Assembly: GCA_012861695.1 (NCBI GenBank)
Contig: JAAOOA010000094.1
Coordinates: 607,001-671,000, forward strand
Length of the DNA: 64,000 nucleotides
Direction of reading: 5' to 3'
Origin: Trematomus loennbergii
Taxonomy: Eukaryota > Chordata > Actinopteri > Perciformes > Nototheniidae
A model generated the notes under the pieces. That model did no database searches. It saw only the letters and a list, made by a program, of their open reading frames with translations, and was not told the origin of the DNA. Below are positions 32,600 to 48,589 of this stretch, one piece after another (the stretch's first letter is position 1; each line of letters begins with the position of its first letter). A program made the translations under genes and the position numbers.

Positions 32600-32880
32600 T
32601 TAATTTCGTCAGCTATTTTTTTATTTAGTTTTAGTCTTAGTCCTGTGTTAAATTTTTTTTAGTTTTAGTCATATTTAGTCACCTTCATCCTGTTTTTATT
32701 TAGTCAAGTTTTAGTCGATTAAAAGTCTGAGCATTTTAGTCTTATTTTAGTCAAAGAAAACTAATTATTTTAGTCTATTTTTTGTCAATGAAAACTGTTG
32801 AGTTTTTTAGTCATCAGATTATATAGAACATTTCAGTCAAACTAGTCTAGCCAAAACCAATAATTTGTCATTTTAGTCAA
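32600..32880 (+). repeat. Degenerate TTTTAGTC-rich repeat, copy 2
   Basis: At least ten tttagtc/ttttagtc motifs in 280 bp, same orientation as 5430-5580 and sharing gtcagctattttt at the left edge. Confidence 0.65.
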
Positions 32881-33899
32881 ACTTATTTCACAATAAGATT
32901 ATATCTTGTCCTTATTTGATGAAAAACACAGGTTGAATGATTAAGAAAGCAGCTTTGCAGAGAGTATCTGGTCAGGTTTGTGGTGTTTTTACCTGCTGTG
33001 TTATGGCCACATTGCTTCCCTTCTGATAAAACAATGCATTCGCTTTTTTTCTCCGCCTCATTGTAGCGAAAATGGGCCCAAATATCGCATAGTTTCTTTC
33101 TCCCAAGCAGTGGTGGCGTACCCCTAGATTCCACCGGGTCCGCCTGACCTCCCTAATGCATCCAAGAGGAATGTTTCACTTTGACAGAACCATAAACAAA
33201 CACAACACAGATTCTGCTTGAAGGAGCTAGTCTAGGAACTTGTCCACGTGCAAGTTCAAAGTCTATAACAAAATAAGAGAGGTTCTAACATAAGAAACTA
33301 TTTTATATATAGGCCTACACAACATAATCTATTCTAGGGTTTGGTCTATAAACGCTACCTGGAATTTGTTTAAGGGCCAAACCAAACTAAAAGTGGAAAA
33401 CAACCGGGATGTATTACAAAGGCTTGGATTTGTTTTTCGTTCAACCAAATGAATTTACAATGGTAATTCTAGGTGCTAAACTCCAGCAGCGCATTGCCAG
33501 AGCGCTCGAAACATGGAGGGCAGGCCGTGTCCCTTCTCAGACCTTGGGCATAGATGCGAGTCATCTGAATGAACAGGCAGAGGGAAAGGATGACACCCTG
33601 TGGCGAGCATGTGTGTGTACAATGTTTCTAATAAACTGCTGTTTCCTAGGACTCTGTTGTCTGTTTGTTAAAAAATCTTCATACATGGAATAAGACCTTG
33701 GTCTAGATTGAACTGGGTGTCAATTGGTAGGAATGTTGAATTCAGAAACAAAGCAGAATCCTGGCTCTTCTCAATAAAGGTTAATTCCATCTTGTTTTAA
33801 TTTGATTGTATTTAAACTATAATTTTAAATAGATAGACTAGGTCCTAGGACATACTGTACTAGTCCCAGAGCTGGATCGTAAGAAAGTACATGACTCAA
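32881..33899. other. No gene seen
   Basis: A 94-codon frame at 33409-33693 resembles nothing I know and has no splice or domain support. Confidence 0.45.
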
Positions 33900-34060
33900 G
33901 TACTGTGGAGTCGGTGTAGGCTACTTATTGAAAACAAGCTACAACATGTAATACCTTGGAAAATGCCGTTTAATACTTTTTAATACTTTTTAATAGCCTT
34001 CATTTTCGCTAAATTGATTTATCAACTTTTAATACTTTTTAAGACCCCGCGGACACCCTG
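33900..34060 (-). mobile_element. hAT-type MITE fragment, family 6
   Basis: Ends ggaccccgcggacaccctg-like (gaccccgcggacaccctg at 34043-34060). On the minus strand it matches the left 150 bp of the element at 42673-43196 (aaaaagtattaaaagttga, ggcattttccaaggt). The other end is missing. Confidence 0.65.
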
Positions 34061-34137
34061 ATAAAGAATGCACAATGTGTTTAATCGTTAATGTCAGATA
34101 TGTACTAAGTAGGCTACATACATTTGTTCCTGCTCAA

Positions 34138-34250
34138 GATTAGATTAAACTTTATTGTTATTGCACAGATTACAGGTACTGAGACAACGAAATGCAGTTA
34201 GCTTCTAAAAGGAGTGAAAAAGCAGTAAGTGAAAAGTAATGTACACAATC
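34138..34250 (-). repeat. Retroposon 3' tail remnant
   Basis: agattagattaaactttatt followed by gcacagattacagg and acaacgaaatgcagtta: a non-LTR tail in reverse orientation, common in fish. Family not assigned. Confidence 0.45.
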
Positions 34251-35301
34251 TACAGAATAAAATATAGAATGAATTGAATGATGAATAAACAGTGAGGGTA
34301 TGAGTATGAATACACTAGATATACACAGTAGCCTATGAGCAGTATTCGTATTAACAGTCTATGTATGAATATGCTAAAATAGGCCTATATAAAGTATGAA
34401 AACGGTAAACAGTGCAAGTATGGTATAACATATATTATAGATGTTCATTTCATGATGATAAACATTGTGGAACAATGATGAAAAATGTGCCTCGAATGGA
34501 AGTGGCGACGTAAAACCAAAACTGACACAAAACAACAACAAACTTTTGCAGAGCCAATTGGAGAGTTTCATCACCAGCACGGGGTAAAAACCACCAATGA
34601 GCGCTCAGCTCGATATACCAGCAAGTCGTTTCCCATCAAGCATTTCGCTTCTGCAGCTCGTGGAGAGAAACTGCTCCTCCTCGCTCGGCTACCGGCGTCT
34701 TTGTCCCGCGACGGTCTGCGTCGGTCTCGCTCATCTCAAACAAGCCTATTTTCTTTTGGGGGCAGGGACGCGAAATCAGTCAGAGTTGGGGGTGCGGCGT
34801 TACAAAAGCTGTAACAAAAAAAGCAGACGTTGGAATTTCTGTGACGTTGGCAAACATTCTAAACTGCAAAAAAGGAGGAAGAGAAGAGTCAATAAATCAA
34901 CAAATAAAATAAATTAATACATTAATAAGCATATACATACATAAATGAAAAAAACGGAAACATTTATAAAAATGTGTAAAAATAAATACATAATAATAAT
35001 CCCAGTTTTTCAAAACACGTTAATAATCATTTTATCTTGAAGGGTCGTACCGGAAGTGAGTTGAATAAATAAATGTTTGTGTCCTCCTCTCCTCAGAGTA
35101 ATTTCACTTTAAGGGATTAAGACTAGGTTGAATTCAAACTATATTTTCATGGAGTTTTTTTTATCGCAATAAAATAGGTTGTAACCTTTATATATACAGT
35201 CTATGGTTGTAACGGATAAACTGTACTAACGGTCAACTTCACTCAACGGTCACAACGGTAACTCAGCTGGGACACTCAAGGTAACTATTTTTTTACGCGA
35301 A
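34251..35301. other. No gene seen
   Basis: Mixed AT-rich sequence with a GC-richer patch at 34590-34800. No domain or splice evidence for the short frames there. Confidence 0.45.
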
Positions 35302-35309
35302 CCTTAAAT

Positions 35310-36816
<1,507 letters not shown>

Positions 36817-36824
36817 CCTTAAAT

Positions 36825-38152
36825 AATATATGCTGCTTTTCATCAAATTTCATTCATTTTTCTTTACCTGAAGTAAGAATACTATGTTTGTTATTTATTT
36901 ACGTGAATGTGACATTTTAAAGATTAAGGGTTACTAATTTTAAGCTAGTTTACATTAATTTATAGCAGTTTGAATGTAGTTTGGTTTTCAACTGACAGGA
37001 GTTTTGAAATACTCCGTTTGAATAATTTAAAACAGTCATAGTTTTGCCATTTTACTGTTAATTGATAATTAAAACAAATACTTTCAAATAAAAGCATTTT
37101 TACTAAGTGTTTACCCAAAAGCCAATTTAAAAAACCGGCAGGTCACTCACATATGACTTAAGCTAGCTATCTTTTGTTAGCTAAGTCACTGTAGTTTACC
37201 ACAGCGTTAAAGACATTTCTTGATGTCACAATAATGCCTGTCTTATTCCTAGATTTAAATCTAACAATATTTTGTGGTTTTATAAAAAAACAAAAACTTT
37301 TTAACCCGTTTTGTCGCTGCCTATTTGTTCCTTTGCATTATGCTAATGTTACACCTTGACAAAGCTAGCTGCACCTCACTTCCACTCAGATATGTAACTG
37401 ATATTTCTGGCAGGAATATTAGTTTGGTTTAAAAACAATATATATATTAAAAATTGGAAAACCATTCTAGATTCATTTGGTTTGTCCCATGTACTGTATT
37501 AGATTAATTCTGAAAATGAAAACCCAGTATCATGGCATTTTAATGTTTTTAACAACTTGTAATATTTGCAGATGGTGACATTCAGATGAATTAAATCTTG
37601 GAATAAATCAGTCTTCTGAAAACTGAGTGAGTGTTGTCCAACGATGTCTGCAGATATACAAATGAGGAGAGCAAAACTGCAGACCATAAATCCGATCATG
37701 CAACAAGTATGTATTTGTTTTCAGTTTTACACCAGATCTCAATGAATTAAGGAAAAAGTCCATTACTGAACACTTAAAAACAGCTATGGATAATGATGTA
37801 CTTTGCACCGCTCTTGAATATTTTTTAAGATATGTTCTTATTTTCTTTATATTTACAGTAGACTTAGAATTGAAGTGAGTTTGGGAAAGAAAACATGGGT
37901 TTTGGTGTCAATTTCTCAATCAAAACATGGAAGAAAATGAGTTTCAAAAGAAGCAGACAAGTATTTTTAATCAGCGTCAGTAAAACAAAAAATCTTCAGA
38001 TGAAACCATTCAACTTAATTGATGAGTCAGAGCAGAATTAACACTGCACAGAGAAGTCGTCTATCCATGCTTTGTTAATATTTGGCTGTTTAGACAACCT
38101 GACTGGTGTTTTTCAGTGTCCTCAGGAATTTCTTAGTTAGAATTCGTAATTA
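36825..38152. other. No gene; 3' flank of GPCR 1
   Basis: AT-rich, with no recognised exon or element. Confidence 0.5.
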
Positions 38153-38566
38153 CTATTGTGGTTGTTGTTCCAAAGCCAGTTCAGCTTTCAACAGTTTCTT
38201 CTTAAGAAACGTTGGACAGAAGGTGGAAATGTAAGCATCTTTAAAACCCGAGATACAGAAACAGGAAACCAGCGGGTCCAAAAGGCAGTCGATGTAAGAC
38301 AGCACCATGAGGCTGTCGTACACCTGAACCACAACGTTCTCTTCGTCCTGGCACTTCATCAGCCTGACGGCCAGCAGCACCGCTCTGGCTATAGTGCTCG
38401 GCAGGAAGCAGAGGGCGAACACGACAACGACAGATATGACCACCAGCACCGCTCGCCTCAGTTTGGTCTTCTCGCCCACTGTCTTCCTCCGCAGCCGGTT
38501 CACAATGCGCACAGTGCAGTAGACGAGGATGATGAAGGGGATGAGGATCTGCGTGAAGTAGACAAT
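38153..38566 (-). CDS. GPCR 1 exon 3 (TM5-TM7, C-tail)
   Basis: Acceptor tctttttag; begins IVYFTQ. The third intracellular loop is basic (RLRRKTVGEKTKLRR). Stop TAG at 38153-38155. The Tyr-to-Ser change in DPxxY (TAC in GPCR 2, TCC here) is in this exon. Confidence 0.9.
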   Translation of the reverse strand: MVYFTQILIPFIILVYCTVRIVNRLRRKTVGEKTKLRRAVLVVISVVVVFALCFLPSTIARAVLLAVRLMKCQDEENVVVQVYDSLMVLSYIDCLLDPLVSCFCISGFKDAYISTFCPTFLKKKLLKAELALEQQPQ

Positions 38567-40417
38567 CTAAAAAGAAAAGTGACTTTGAGTTAGACAGCTC
38601 ATACAGATACACAGTTCTTCAGGGTTGAAACATTGGAGTATAAAATGGCCGTAATTATTAAGGCCTTTTTGTACATTGCATAACTAATATTAACCCATTG
38701 ACAGACATTCACACAGAAGCTGCCATAAAAGGTGCTACCTGCTCAAGGAAACTAACATTCACACACTGTTGTTGGCCATCAGGAGCAAATAGGGTTGAAG
38801 TATGTTGCCCAAGGTCGGGTCGACATGTTTTCTGTATCCTGAGCATCAGGCACTGCGCACTAAAGCAAATCCAAAGAAAAGTAACTAAGACAATACCTCT
38901 CTAAAGAGGTCCGTCACATTGTTTAGAAAAGTTTCATTGCTCAAGCTGTTGCAGCACTCGAAGGTGTTGACCATAGTGGGGATGGTGAGGGGCAGCAAGA
39001 GAACCCAGATGAGGATGGAGATTTGAGGCGTTTTCTTCAGCACTTTGACAAAGTTCCTCCTCCCGAGATGAACCACATTGAAGTATCGGTCGATGGAGAG
39101 CGTGATGAGGAAGGCGATGCTGGCCCCTCGGTTGAGACACAGCATGAAGTGCATCGTCTTACACACAGCGTTGTTTGGGCTGCGTCTCTGGCCTTGTTGG
39201 TAATGGTAAACCTTGGCAGGAAGAATGACCATCAGCATGAAGTCCGCAACCACAATATTGAACAGGAAGATACTTTTGTTCTTCCAGAACTTGTACCTGA
39301 AAGAGGAAGCCATTGACAAAACAGTATTATTTTGCGGTTACTGGCTTTATTTTACAGAATCCATGCACAACTCTAGTCTGACAGTTCTGACTGAAGCACT
39401 CTGCTTAGTGTTTAAAACATGAAGACTTGAATAAGAACTATTGTGCAGAAATCTTCTATCGGCACATTGATGCATGTTTTAATGCAGGAATATGAGTTTT
39501 GTGTTATTTGTTTATAAAATCTTTTTGTGATGTATCATTTAATGGTGGCAACATGCAATTGTGCATCCTGCTGATTATCTCTAATCACAGCACGCTATGC
39601 TCTACAACTTAATCAGTTTATCTCAAGATTAGCAGACACGGATCATCTGGTTAAAACTGCACTTAGTGAGAAGTCAATTTGAATAAAGTATGGTTCTTAT
39701 GTGTCGAATTTCACTGTTTTAAATACAGCCTACCCTAATACTTAATAACATCCCTTTAACATTGATGTTTTGATTGTGTATTTCTTTGTTTAATGTTTAG
39801 TTTTTTATTTGCTTGCCTTTTTATGCCTGTTTTTAAATGCCATTTAATAATGTATTTATTTGTTCTTAAATGTCTTTTGTTTTTATTTTGTACAGCACTT
39901 TGAATCGCCACGTGCTGAAAAGGGCTATATAAATAAAATTGCCTTGCCTTGATGTATTCGTTGTTCTTTCTTATCTATCAATCCTTTTAGTGTGTATTTA
40001 GAGCACTCTGGATGGTGATTCAGTGTGTTAATGGAATTGATTCATTGACTCAAAGCTAGTTGTATGAATCTGTTCCTGCAACCAAACAGGAAACACAGCG
40101 GATCATTTAATCAACCAAGAAACAACTTGAATTGGTCACAGTAGATGAGAAGCTTTTCAAAACGATGTAAACATTTTAACTTTGGCATAATTAATAGTAG
40201 GTCAAAGTCACTTGGATGTGTCTATCTATGCTATCCCCAAGTGACCTCGTAAATAGTCATTAAAAGAGAGATTGTGTTACCTGAAGATGAAGATGTAGAG
40301 GACCGACAGGTTGAGAGGCAGACCCAGCACGAACTCTCCAACCATCACCCAGGAGAGGACTTCATATGTGGAATTATTGGGTACTTTGCAGCGGTCAATC
40401 GTTGAATTTACATACAT
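38153..40417 (-). CDS. Class A GPCR 1, GPR31/HCAR/OXER1 type, intact
   Basis: Three exons: 40281-40417 (start at 40417), 38897-39296 and 38153-38566. Phases match (2 and 0) and give 316 residues with no frameshift. Two N-glycosylation sequons lie at N4 and N15; TM1 is about 27-45. TM2 has D64 (VVADFML), C91 is the conserved TM3 cysteine, and D-R-Y is at 115-117. TM5 (YFTQILIPFIILVYC) starts exon 3, and TM6 has ALCFLP (230-235). TM7 carries D-P-L-V-S at 276-280, with Ser where the D/NPxxY motif has Tyr. SIDRYFNVVH and FALCFLPSTIAR are most like GPR31 (12-HETE receptor), HCAR (hydroxy-carboxylic acids) and OXER1 (5-oxo-ETE), so a Gi-coupled lipid or acid sensor is likely. Linkage to SLC22A, as on human 6q, favours GPR31. 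Confidence 0.88.
38897..39296 (-). CDS. GPCR 1 exon 2 (TM2-TM4 and second extracellular loop)
   Basis: 400 nt, acceptor tttcag, donor GTATTG. Carries D-R-Y and the CC pair of the second extracellular loop. Confidence 0.9.
39790..39957 (+). repeat. Retroposon 3' tail in GPCR 1 intron 1
   Basis: tgtacagcactttgaatcgc, then agggctatataaataaa and a ttgcc repeat: a non-LTR retrotransposon 3' end with simple-repeat tail. Absent from the matching intron of GPCR 2. Confidence 0.55.
40281..40417 (-). CDS. GPCR 1 exon 1 (N-terminus, TM1)
   Basis: 137 nt from ATG, donor GTAACA. KVPNNSTYEVLSWVMVGEF is shared with GPCR 2, which confirms the reading frame; the first residues differ between the two. Confidence 0.85.
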
Positions 40418-41159
40418 GTTTTGGTGTGTGAAAAGAGCCCTTAGACCGAAGTAGAACTTGGTGTCAAAGTAGTCCTTTTTTCTGCAGTTTCAAAGCAAAG
40501 GGTTGAAGGTGTTTCCAAGCAAGTTAAACCCTTTTTGTTTTGGAGGTGGTAGTATCTGCATTGGACCCAGAATCTTCTCCTTAGGCCCTTCACTGTGATC
40601 CGTCAAATTCAACAGCCCGCTTCTTAGATCCTTACAGCGATCCTGGAGCTCTTTTAAGACTGTAAAGCCCTTTATTTTGAATGCGACTACCTCTCAGAAA
40701 ATATTTGATGTCAGTTAGAGGTGTGGTTTAAAGAAATGAAACATGTCTCGTAACAAGTTGCATAGCATTTTGATCAATCCGATTAAAGAGATAAGAGAAG
40801 GTGACATGCCCTTTACACTTTCTGTTTTACACACCAGATGTTTTTAATGTACGTTTTCATGCATCATGTCTGCACGTACACAGGTGTTTTTTGAAAACTG
40901 ATGTAATCTTCCTGTCCAGTCATGATGAAAATGCAAATGAAGCGCGCTGATAAACACGCACAAAGTCAAAAATGTATGTTATCCCCAAAAGGTCCTTTAC
41001 TATCATCACCATGCATTTAGAGCCAAAACACAACCCACAAAGTAACCCACGCCTTCGTAATCAATCATATGTTCTTGCTTATTCTTAACTACTTTTTTCT
41101 GAAGGGGCAGTATTTATGACAATAGTTTACAGTCGTTTACTTTATCCGCACTTAGAGCG
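40418..41159. other. GPCR 1 upstream region
   Basis: Presumed promoter/5' UTR. It shares stretches (gtgatccgtcaaattcaaca) with the upstream region of GPCR 2 at about 50560. No TATA box found. Confidence 0.5.
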
Positions 41160-41410
41160 AGGCGCTGCAAAATATGAATCTCTCAAATGTATATTTTAAC
41201 TTTTTCTGGTCAGTGGTTTTGGACCCATCTAGAGTTTCCTCACACTCACACAGACTTTTAGAAATTGCATGTGTTCTTTCACATTGTAATCTGCTTCTCA
41301 TCTCTCTTTATTCTGTCGTAGGTCTGATGTTTCCAGCCTGCGTATCCTTGCGGTCGATTGGCCGGCTGCCTGGGACAAGCTTTGCGAAGGTACGAATAGT
41401 GAAATGCAAC
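41160..41410. repeat. Paralogous upstream block of GPCR 1
   Basis: Matches 56100-56400, upstream of GPCR 2 (shared: tctggtcagtggttttggac, then ccatctag). Marks the edge of the ancestral duplication unit. Confidence 0.7.
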
Positions 41411-41568
41411 CTTTTATCATCAGAACAAATGTAAATACATAACGTCAATAAGCTTTCTACGTTTCACTGAAAATAGGTTGGAATGAAAGTAAGGTTAACT
41501 GAGTTCTACCAATTTCAGTATACACAAAACAACCAGTCGAAGCCACAGTTTACTTTTATTTTATCTTA

Positions 41569-41720
41569 GAAAATATGTACAGTACACACATCTCTCTCTA
41601 CATACAGCATAACACGTTATACAAGCTGATAATAAACCAACATTAAGGCTCAGCTTCCTGTATGGGACTCAATGATTAAGTGTTATGCAATAGTGCAAGG
41701 GTTTATTGTTCACAATACTG
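41569..41720. repeat. Paralogous 3'-side block
   Basis: Matches 62977-63125, just 3' of GPCR 3 (agaaaatatgtacagta; cagcttcctgtatggg). Here it lies on the 3' side of GPCR 2, so it is probably an old 3' UTR of that unit. Confidence 0.65.
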
Positions 41721-42672
41721 CTCCGTAATCAGGTATGTCCCTTTTTTTATTTTGTGCTTCTGGCCACTAGATAGCAGTAGAACTTCAGATTAGTTTTTCA
41801 GTTGTGAGGCATGTTCTGTTTCTTTGGTCAAGATGTTAATGTTTGTCTCTTTCTAGGCTCCAGATCATCCATATGAGGAGGTTCAGCGTTGAATTGAGCC
41901 GATCCACAAAGGGGACTCTAATGAAAACAGGTCAGTGTTGAACAGAACCAACGGATAGGGCTTCATTAAAAAAAAAATGCCCCACTATTGATATTTAAAA
42001 TCCTAAGGTTTGCATCTGAGCCTTTTCTGAGTAAACCCATTTTTTAAAAGGGATAGTTCTGCTTCACCAAAGTCAAACATTAACACAAATAAACTAACTA
42101 AAGGAAAATATTCTAAATAGATGGGCCTATCTTTAAGGTGGCTAAAATATGTTTTGCATGATTCCCCCGTCTACAGGAGCACATTGCTTAGCTTATGTGC
42201 AGTAACTCCTCTCTGCTTCTCCAAACTGGGGGCGTGCTGTAAATAATGATCTCAGATGATTCCACTTCAAACAATCCAAACTATCCGTTAAGCCATTGTA
42301 TTAACGAAAAAGGCAGACAGGGCGTGTAGCCAATCTGCAAAGATTGTGGCAGCAATAACACCTCAGTGTTTCTCGATGTTTAGAGTTTGTTGTCTTTGTT
42401 GTCATACTTCTTTTCTCTTGTTGTGGTTGCTGCTGTGATATTTCTGCTCTGCTACCCTCAACTTGAAAGCCACCATCATCTCTCCTGTTGCAACACCCAC
42501 ACAGACTGCCTCAAGCTAAGGCCACACATCTCGAAATGTTCCCACATTATTAAAAGATGAATGAGGCACTAATGTGTCTACACACAGGGTTTAAGAAAGA
42601 CAGAGGTAAGTTAGGAAATGGATAGACAAACAATGTGTTCATTAGCTGTATTTTACCTTTTGTAGATAACTT
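41721..42672. other. No gene seen
   Basis: AT-rich intergenic sequence between GPCR 1 and GPCR 2. Exon-like bits with AG/GT borders have no homology support. Confidence 0.45.
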
Positions 42673-43196
42673 CATGGAGTGTCCGTGGGGTCTTAAAAAG
42701 TATTAAAAGTTGATATTCAATTTAGCGAAAATAAGGCTATTAAAAAGTATTAAACGGCATTTTCCAAGGTGTTACATTTGTAGCTTGTTTTCAATAAGTA
42801 TATAAATTGTCCAAAGAGGTTGTATTCTACAGTCTGCCTGAATGTAATCATTGCGTAGGTGTGTAGTGTGATTCTGTGTAGTTTATTTATGGCATCCTGT
42901 TGGATTTGACGTCATCTGAACAGGACATCGCGCGCTCACTGCTTGATAGCGCGCGAGGTCCGTTTACGCCGGTTGTTAAACAACATCGTTATGGGGAAAT
43001 GCAAGTTTGCGTCCAAATGGTTGGAAGATAAGGAGGAAGGACAATCAATACTGTATATAGTAATGTGAGGTAAAGTGTGTCGCCAAGTAACCGGTTAAAA
43101 CTCAAAGTGGCGATGAGGTCTTCAAATGTATGGAAAGGGTCTTAAAAAAGGTCTTAAAAGGTCTTACATGACTTCAGGATTCCTGCATATACCCTG
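42673..43196 (+). mobile_element. hAT-type MITE, family 6
   Basis: Left end catggagtgtccgtggggtc (a mutated CAGGGTGTCCGCGGGGTC), right end gcatataccctg. 524 bp. The left part matches 33900-34060 inverted. No clean target duplication seen. Confidence 0.65.
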
Positions 43197-44850
<1,654 letters not shown>

Positions 44851-45143
44851 CACATAGTACCAAGGAACAGCACCAGTTCCAGATAAACAATAAGCATGCC
44901 TGCATTTTTGTCGATAGTGGTTTGATCAGATACAGATTATGCCCGTAAATGATGCGGAGGAGGCGTTTTGTCGGGCAACTGTCGTGCCTGATGTGTGTCA
45001 GCCTTAGAGTAAATGGCATTTATCAGTATCGCAAAATCCAATGTTTTCTGAGAAAAAGTGTCATCTGCTAGGGCTGCTGAAACACCTATGTGGAACAGTG
45101 GTTTGGCTCTCAGTAAATAAACACCCCGAAGGGATATACATGA

Positions 45144-45613
45144 TCATTTCTCTACTATCAGCAAGGCCACAGTTTTATTACCAGAATTCATAGTTATGGT
45201 TGTTGTGGTTGTTGTTCCCAATCCAAAGTCAGCTTTCAACAGTTTCCTCTGTAGAAACTGGGGACAGAAGGTGGAAATGTAAGCCTCTTTGAAGCCTGAG
45301 TTACAAAAGCAGTAAACCAGCGGGTCCAGCAGGCAGTCGCTGTAAGACAGCACCATGAGGCTGTCGTACACCTGAACCGCAACGTCCTCTTCGACCTGGC
45401 ACTCCATCAGCCTGACGGCCAGCAGCACCGCTCTGGCTATAGTGCTCGGCAGGAAGCAGAGGGCGAACACGACAACGACCGATATGACCACCAGCACCGC
45501 TCGCCTCAGTTTGGTCTTCTCGCCCACGGTCTTCCTCCGCAGCCGGTTCACAATGCGCACAGTGCAATAGACGAGGATGATGAAGGGGATGAGATCTGAG
45601 TGAAGTAGACGAT
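45144..45613 (-). CDS. GPCR 2 exon 3 (one base missing)
   Basis: Starts at acceptor ttttcag with IVYFTQI, then the frame breaks before LIPF; from there TM5-TM7 and the C-tail run cleanly to a stop at 45144. Confidence 0.85.
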
Positions 45614-46313
45614 CTGAAAAGAGAAGTGACTTTGAGTATGAAACCCCACACAGAAAAATAACACTAATGTACCTTACAGACAGGCCTCGGGGTCACATTA
45701 CATGTCAATGAGCTTATATCTGAAACAACATATATTCCCATACTGTAGACATGCCTTCTGGAGCAATTTGGAGTCAGGATTTTGAGGTTTGTGACTCATA
45801 TTGAAACAAAGTCAACTCTTCATGCTTTTACTTGTCTTGTTTTGTCTGATTCACAGTCCAAAACACAGGAACAACAAGGGAAGTGTTCTGTTTTATTCGA
45901 TTGTCACATAAATATTATTTAGACAGAATTTAAGATGCTATTGCAAGCTCTAAATCCTTCTCGGATTTACAGGGTGTTAAAATAACCTTTGGGCAAACAC
46001 CTGTAATGACTGGCAGCTTCATAGGAAGTTTGTTTAATGCGAGAGGAACTGTAAATAACTGAAGTTCTTATTTATTGTTGAAAGCTTTGGTAGGATTAAC
46101 TCTCTGACGTCAGAGTATATATTGGGCTTTTGTTCATGCTCACATCGTAATCATTATGGCCTTTTTTGTTTCCATTTTTTAGCTACTAAAATATTTTAAG
46201 GCTATGTCGAACTAAATGGACTGTATTTATATTGCTTTATAGCAGTCTTTGCAACACCTAAATGCGCTTTAAATATACAAGTCAGCATTCAGCCATTCAC
46301 ACAGAGGCCGAGG

Positions 46314-48471
46314 CTGCACACATTCACACACATACACACACATACACACACATACACACACATTCACACACATTCACACACATTCACACACATTCACACA
46401 CATTCACACACATTCACACACATACACACACATTCACACACATACACACACATTCACACACATACACACACATTCACACACATTCACACCCATTCACACA
46501 CATACACACACATTCACACACATTCACACACATTCACACACATTCACACACATACACACACATTCACACACATACACACACATTCACACACATACACACA
46601 CATTCACACACATACACACACATTCACACACATACACACACATTCACACACATTCACACCCATTCACACACATTCACACACATTCACACACATACACACA
46701 CATTCACACACATTCACACCCATTCACACACATACACACACATTCACACACATTCACACACATTCACACACATTCACACACATTCACACACATACACACA
46801 CATTCACACACATTCACACACATTCACACACATTCACACACATTCACACACATACACACACATTCACACACATTCACACACATTCACACACATTCACACA
46901 CATTCACACACATACACACACATTCACACACATTACACACATACACACACATTCACACACATTCACACACATTCACACACATACACACACATTCACACAC
47001 ATTCACACACATTCACACACATTCACACACATTCACACACATACACACACATTCACACACATTCACATACATACACACACATTCACACACATTCACACAC
47101 ATCACACACATTCACACACATTCACACACATTCCACACATCACACACATACACACACATTCACACACATTCACACACATTCACACACATTCACACACATT
47201 CACACACATTCACACACATACACACACATTCACACACATTCACACACATACACACACATTCACACACATTCACACACATACACACACATTCACACACATT
47301 CACACACATTCACACACATACACACACATTCACACACATTCACACACATTCACACACATTCACACACATACACACACATTCACACACATTCACACCCATT
47401 CACACACATACACACACATTCACACACATTCACACACATTCACACACATTCACACACATTCACACACATTCACCACATTCACACACATACACACACATTC
47501 ACACACATACACACACATTCACACACATTCACACACATTCACACACATACACACACATTCACACACATTCACACACATTCACACACATTCACACACATAC
47601 ACACACATTCACACACATTCACACACATTCACACACATTCACACACACATTCACACACATTCACACACATTCACACACATTCACACACATTCACACACAT
47701 TCACACACATACACACACATTCACACACATTCACACACATTCACACACATACACACACATTCACACACATTCACACACATTCACACACATTCACACACAT
47801 TCACACACATACACACACATTCACACACATTCACACACATTCACACACATTCACACACATACACACACATTCACACACATACACACACATACACACACAT
47901 TCACACACATACACACACATACACACACATTCACACACATTCACACACATACACACACATTCACACACATTCACACCCTTCACACACATTCACACACATT
48001 CACACACATTCACACACATTCACACATACACACATTCACACCCATTCACACACATACACACACATTCACACACATTCACACACATTCACACACATTCACA
48101 CACATTCACACCATTCACACCCATACACACACATTCACACCCATTCACACCCATACACACACATTCACACACATTCACACACATACACACACATTCACAC
48201 ACATTCACACACATTCACACACATTCACACACATTCACACACATTCACACACATTCACACACATACACACACATTCACACACATTCACACACATACACAC
48301 ACATTCACACACATTCACATACATTCACACACATTCACACACATTCACACACATACACACACATTCACACACATTCACACACATTCACACACATTCACAC
48401 ACATTCACACACATTCACACACATACACACACATTCATACACATTCACACATTCATTCACACACACACACA
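46314..48471 (+). repeat. Decamer satellite (CATWCACACA)n, about 215 copies
   Basis: Strict 10-bp periodicity over 2.15 kb, with two main unit types, cattcacaca and catacacaca, and rarer cattcacacc. At 46741-46920 three 60-bp blocks each read five T-type units then one A-type. Occasional 1-2 base slips (46934, 47102, 47133, 47474, 47645, 47978) change the register. It lies in the GPCR 2 intron. The 765-codon frame across it is a by-product of the stop-free repeat. Confidence 0.96.
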
Positions 48472-48589
48472 ACCATTAAGAGCAATTTTGGGTCAACGCC
48501 GACCTTCCAGTTGGAGGACCAACATTTACCTCCTGAGCCATAGCCTCCCCGCAATATAGCAAATCAAAACACAAGAATCCAAACAATAC

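Noticed and set aside
33409..33693. 94-codon frame
   Set aside because: No family resemblance and no supporting signals in either flank.
41323..41390. Exon-like stretch on the plus strand (acceptor tcgtag, donor GTACGA)
   Set aside because: The paralogous block at 56295-56360 does not keep the frame or the donor; likely non-coding flank of the receptor genes.
46262..48559. 765-codon His/Thr-rich open frame
   Set aside because: Produced by the decamer satellite, which has no stop in this frame; it lies in an intron of a minus-strand gene.
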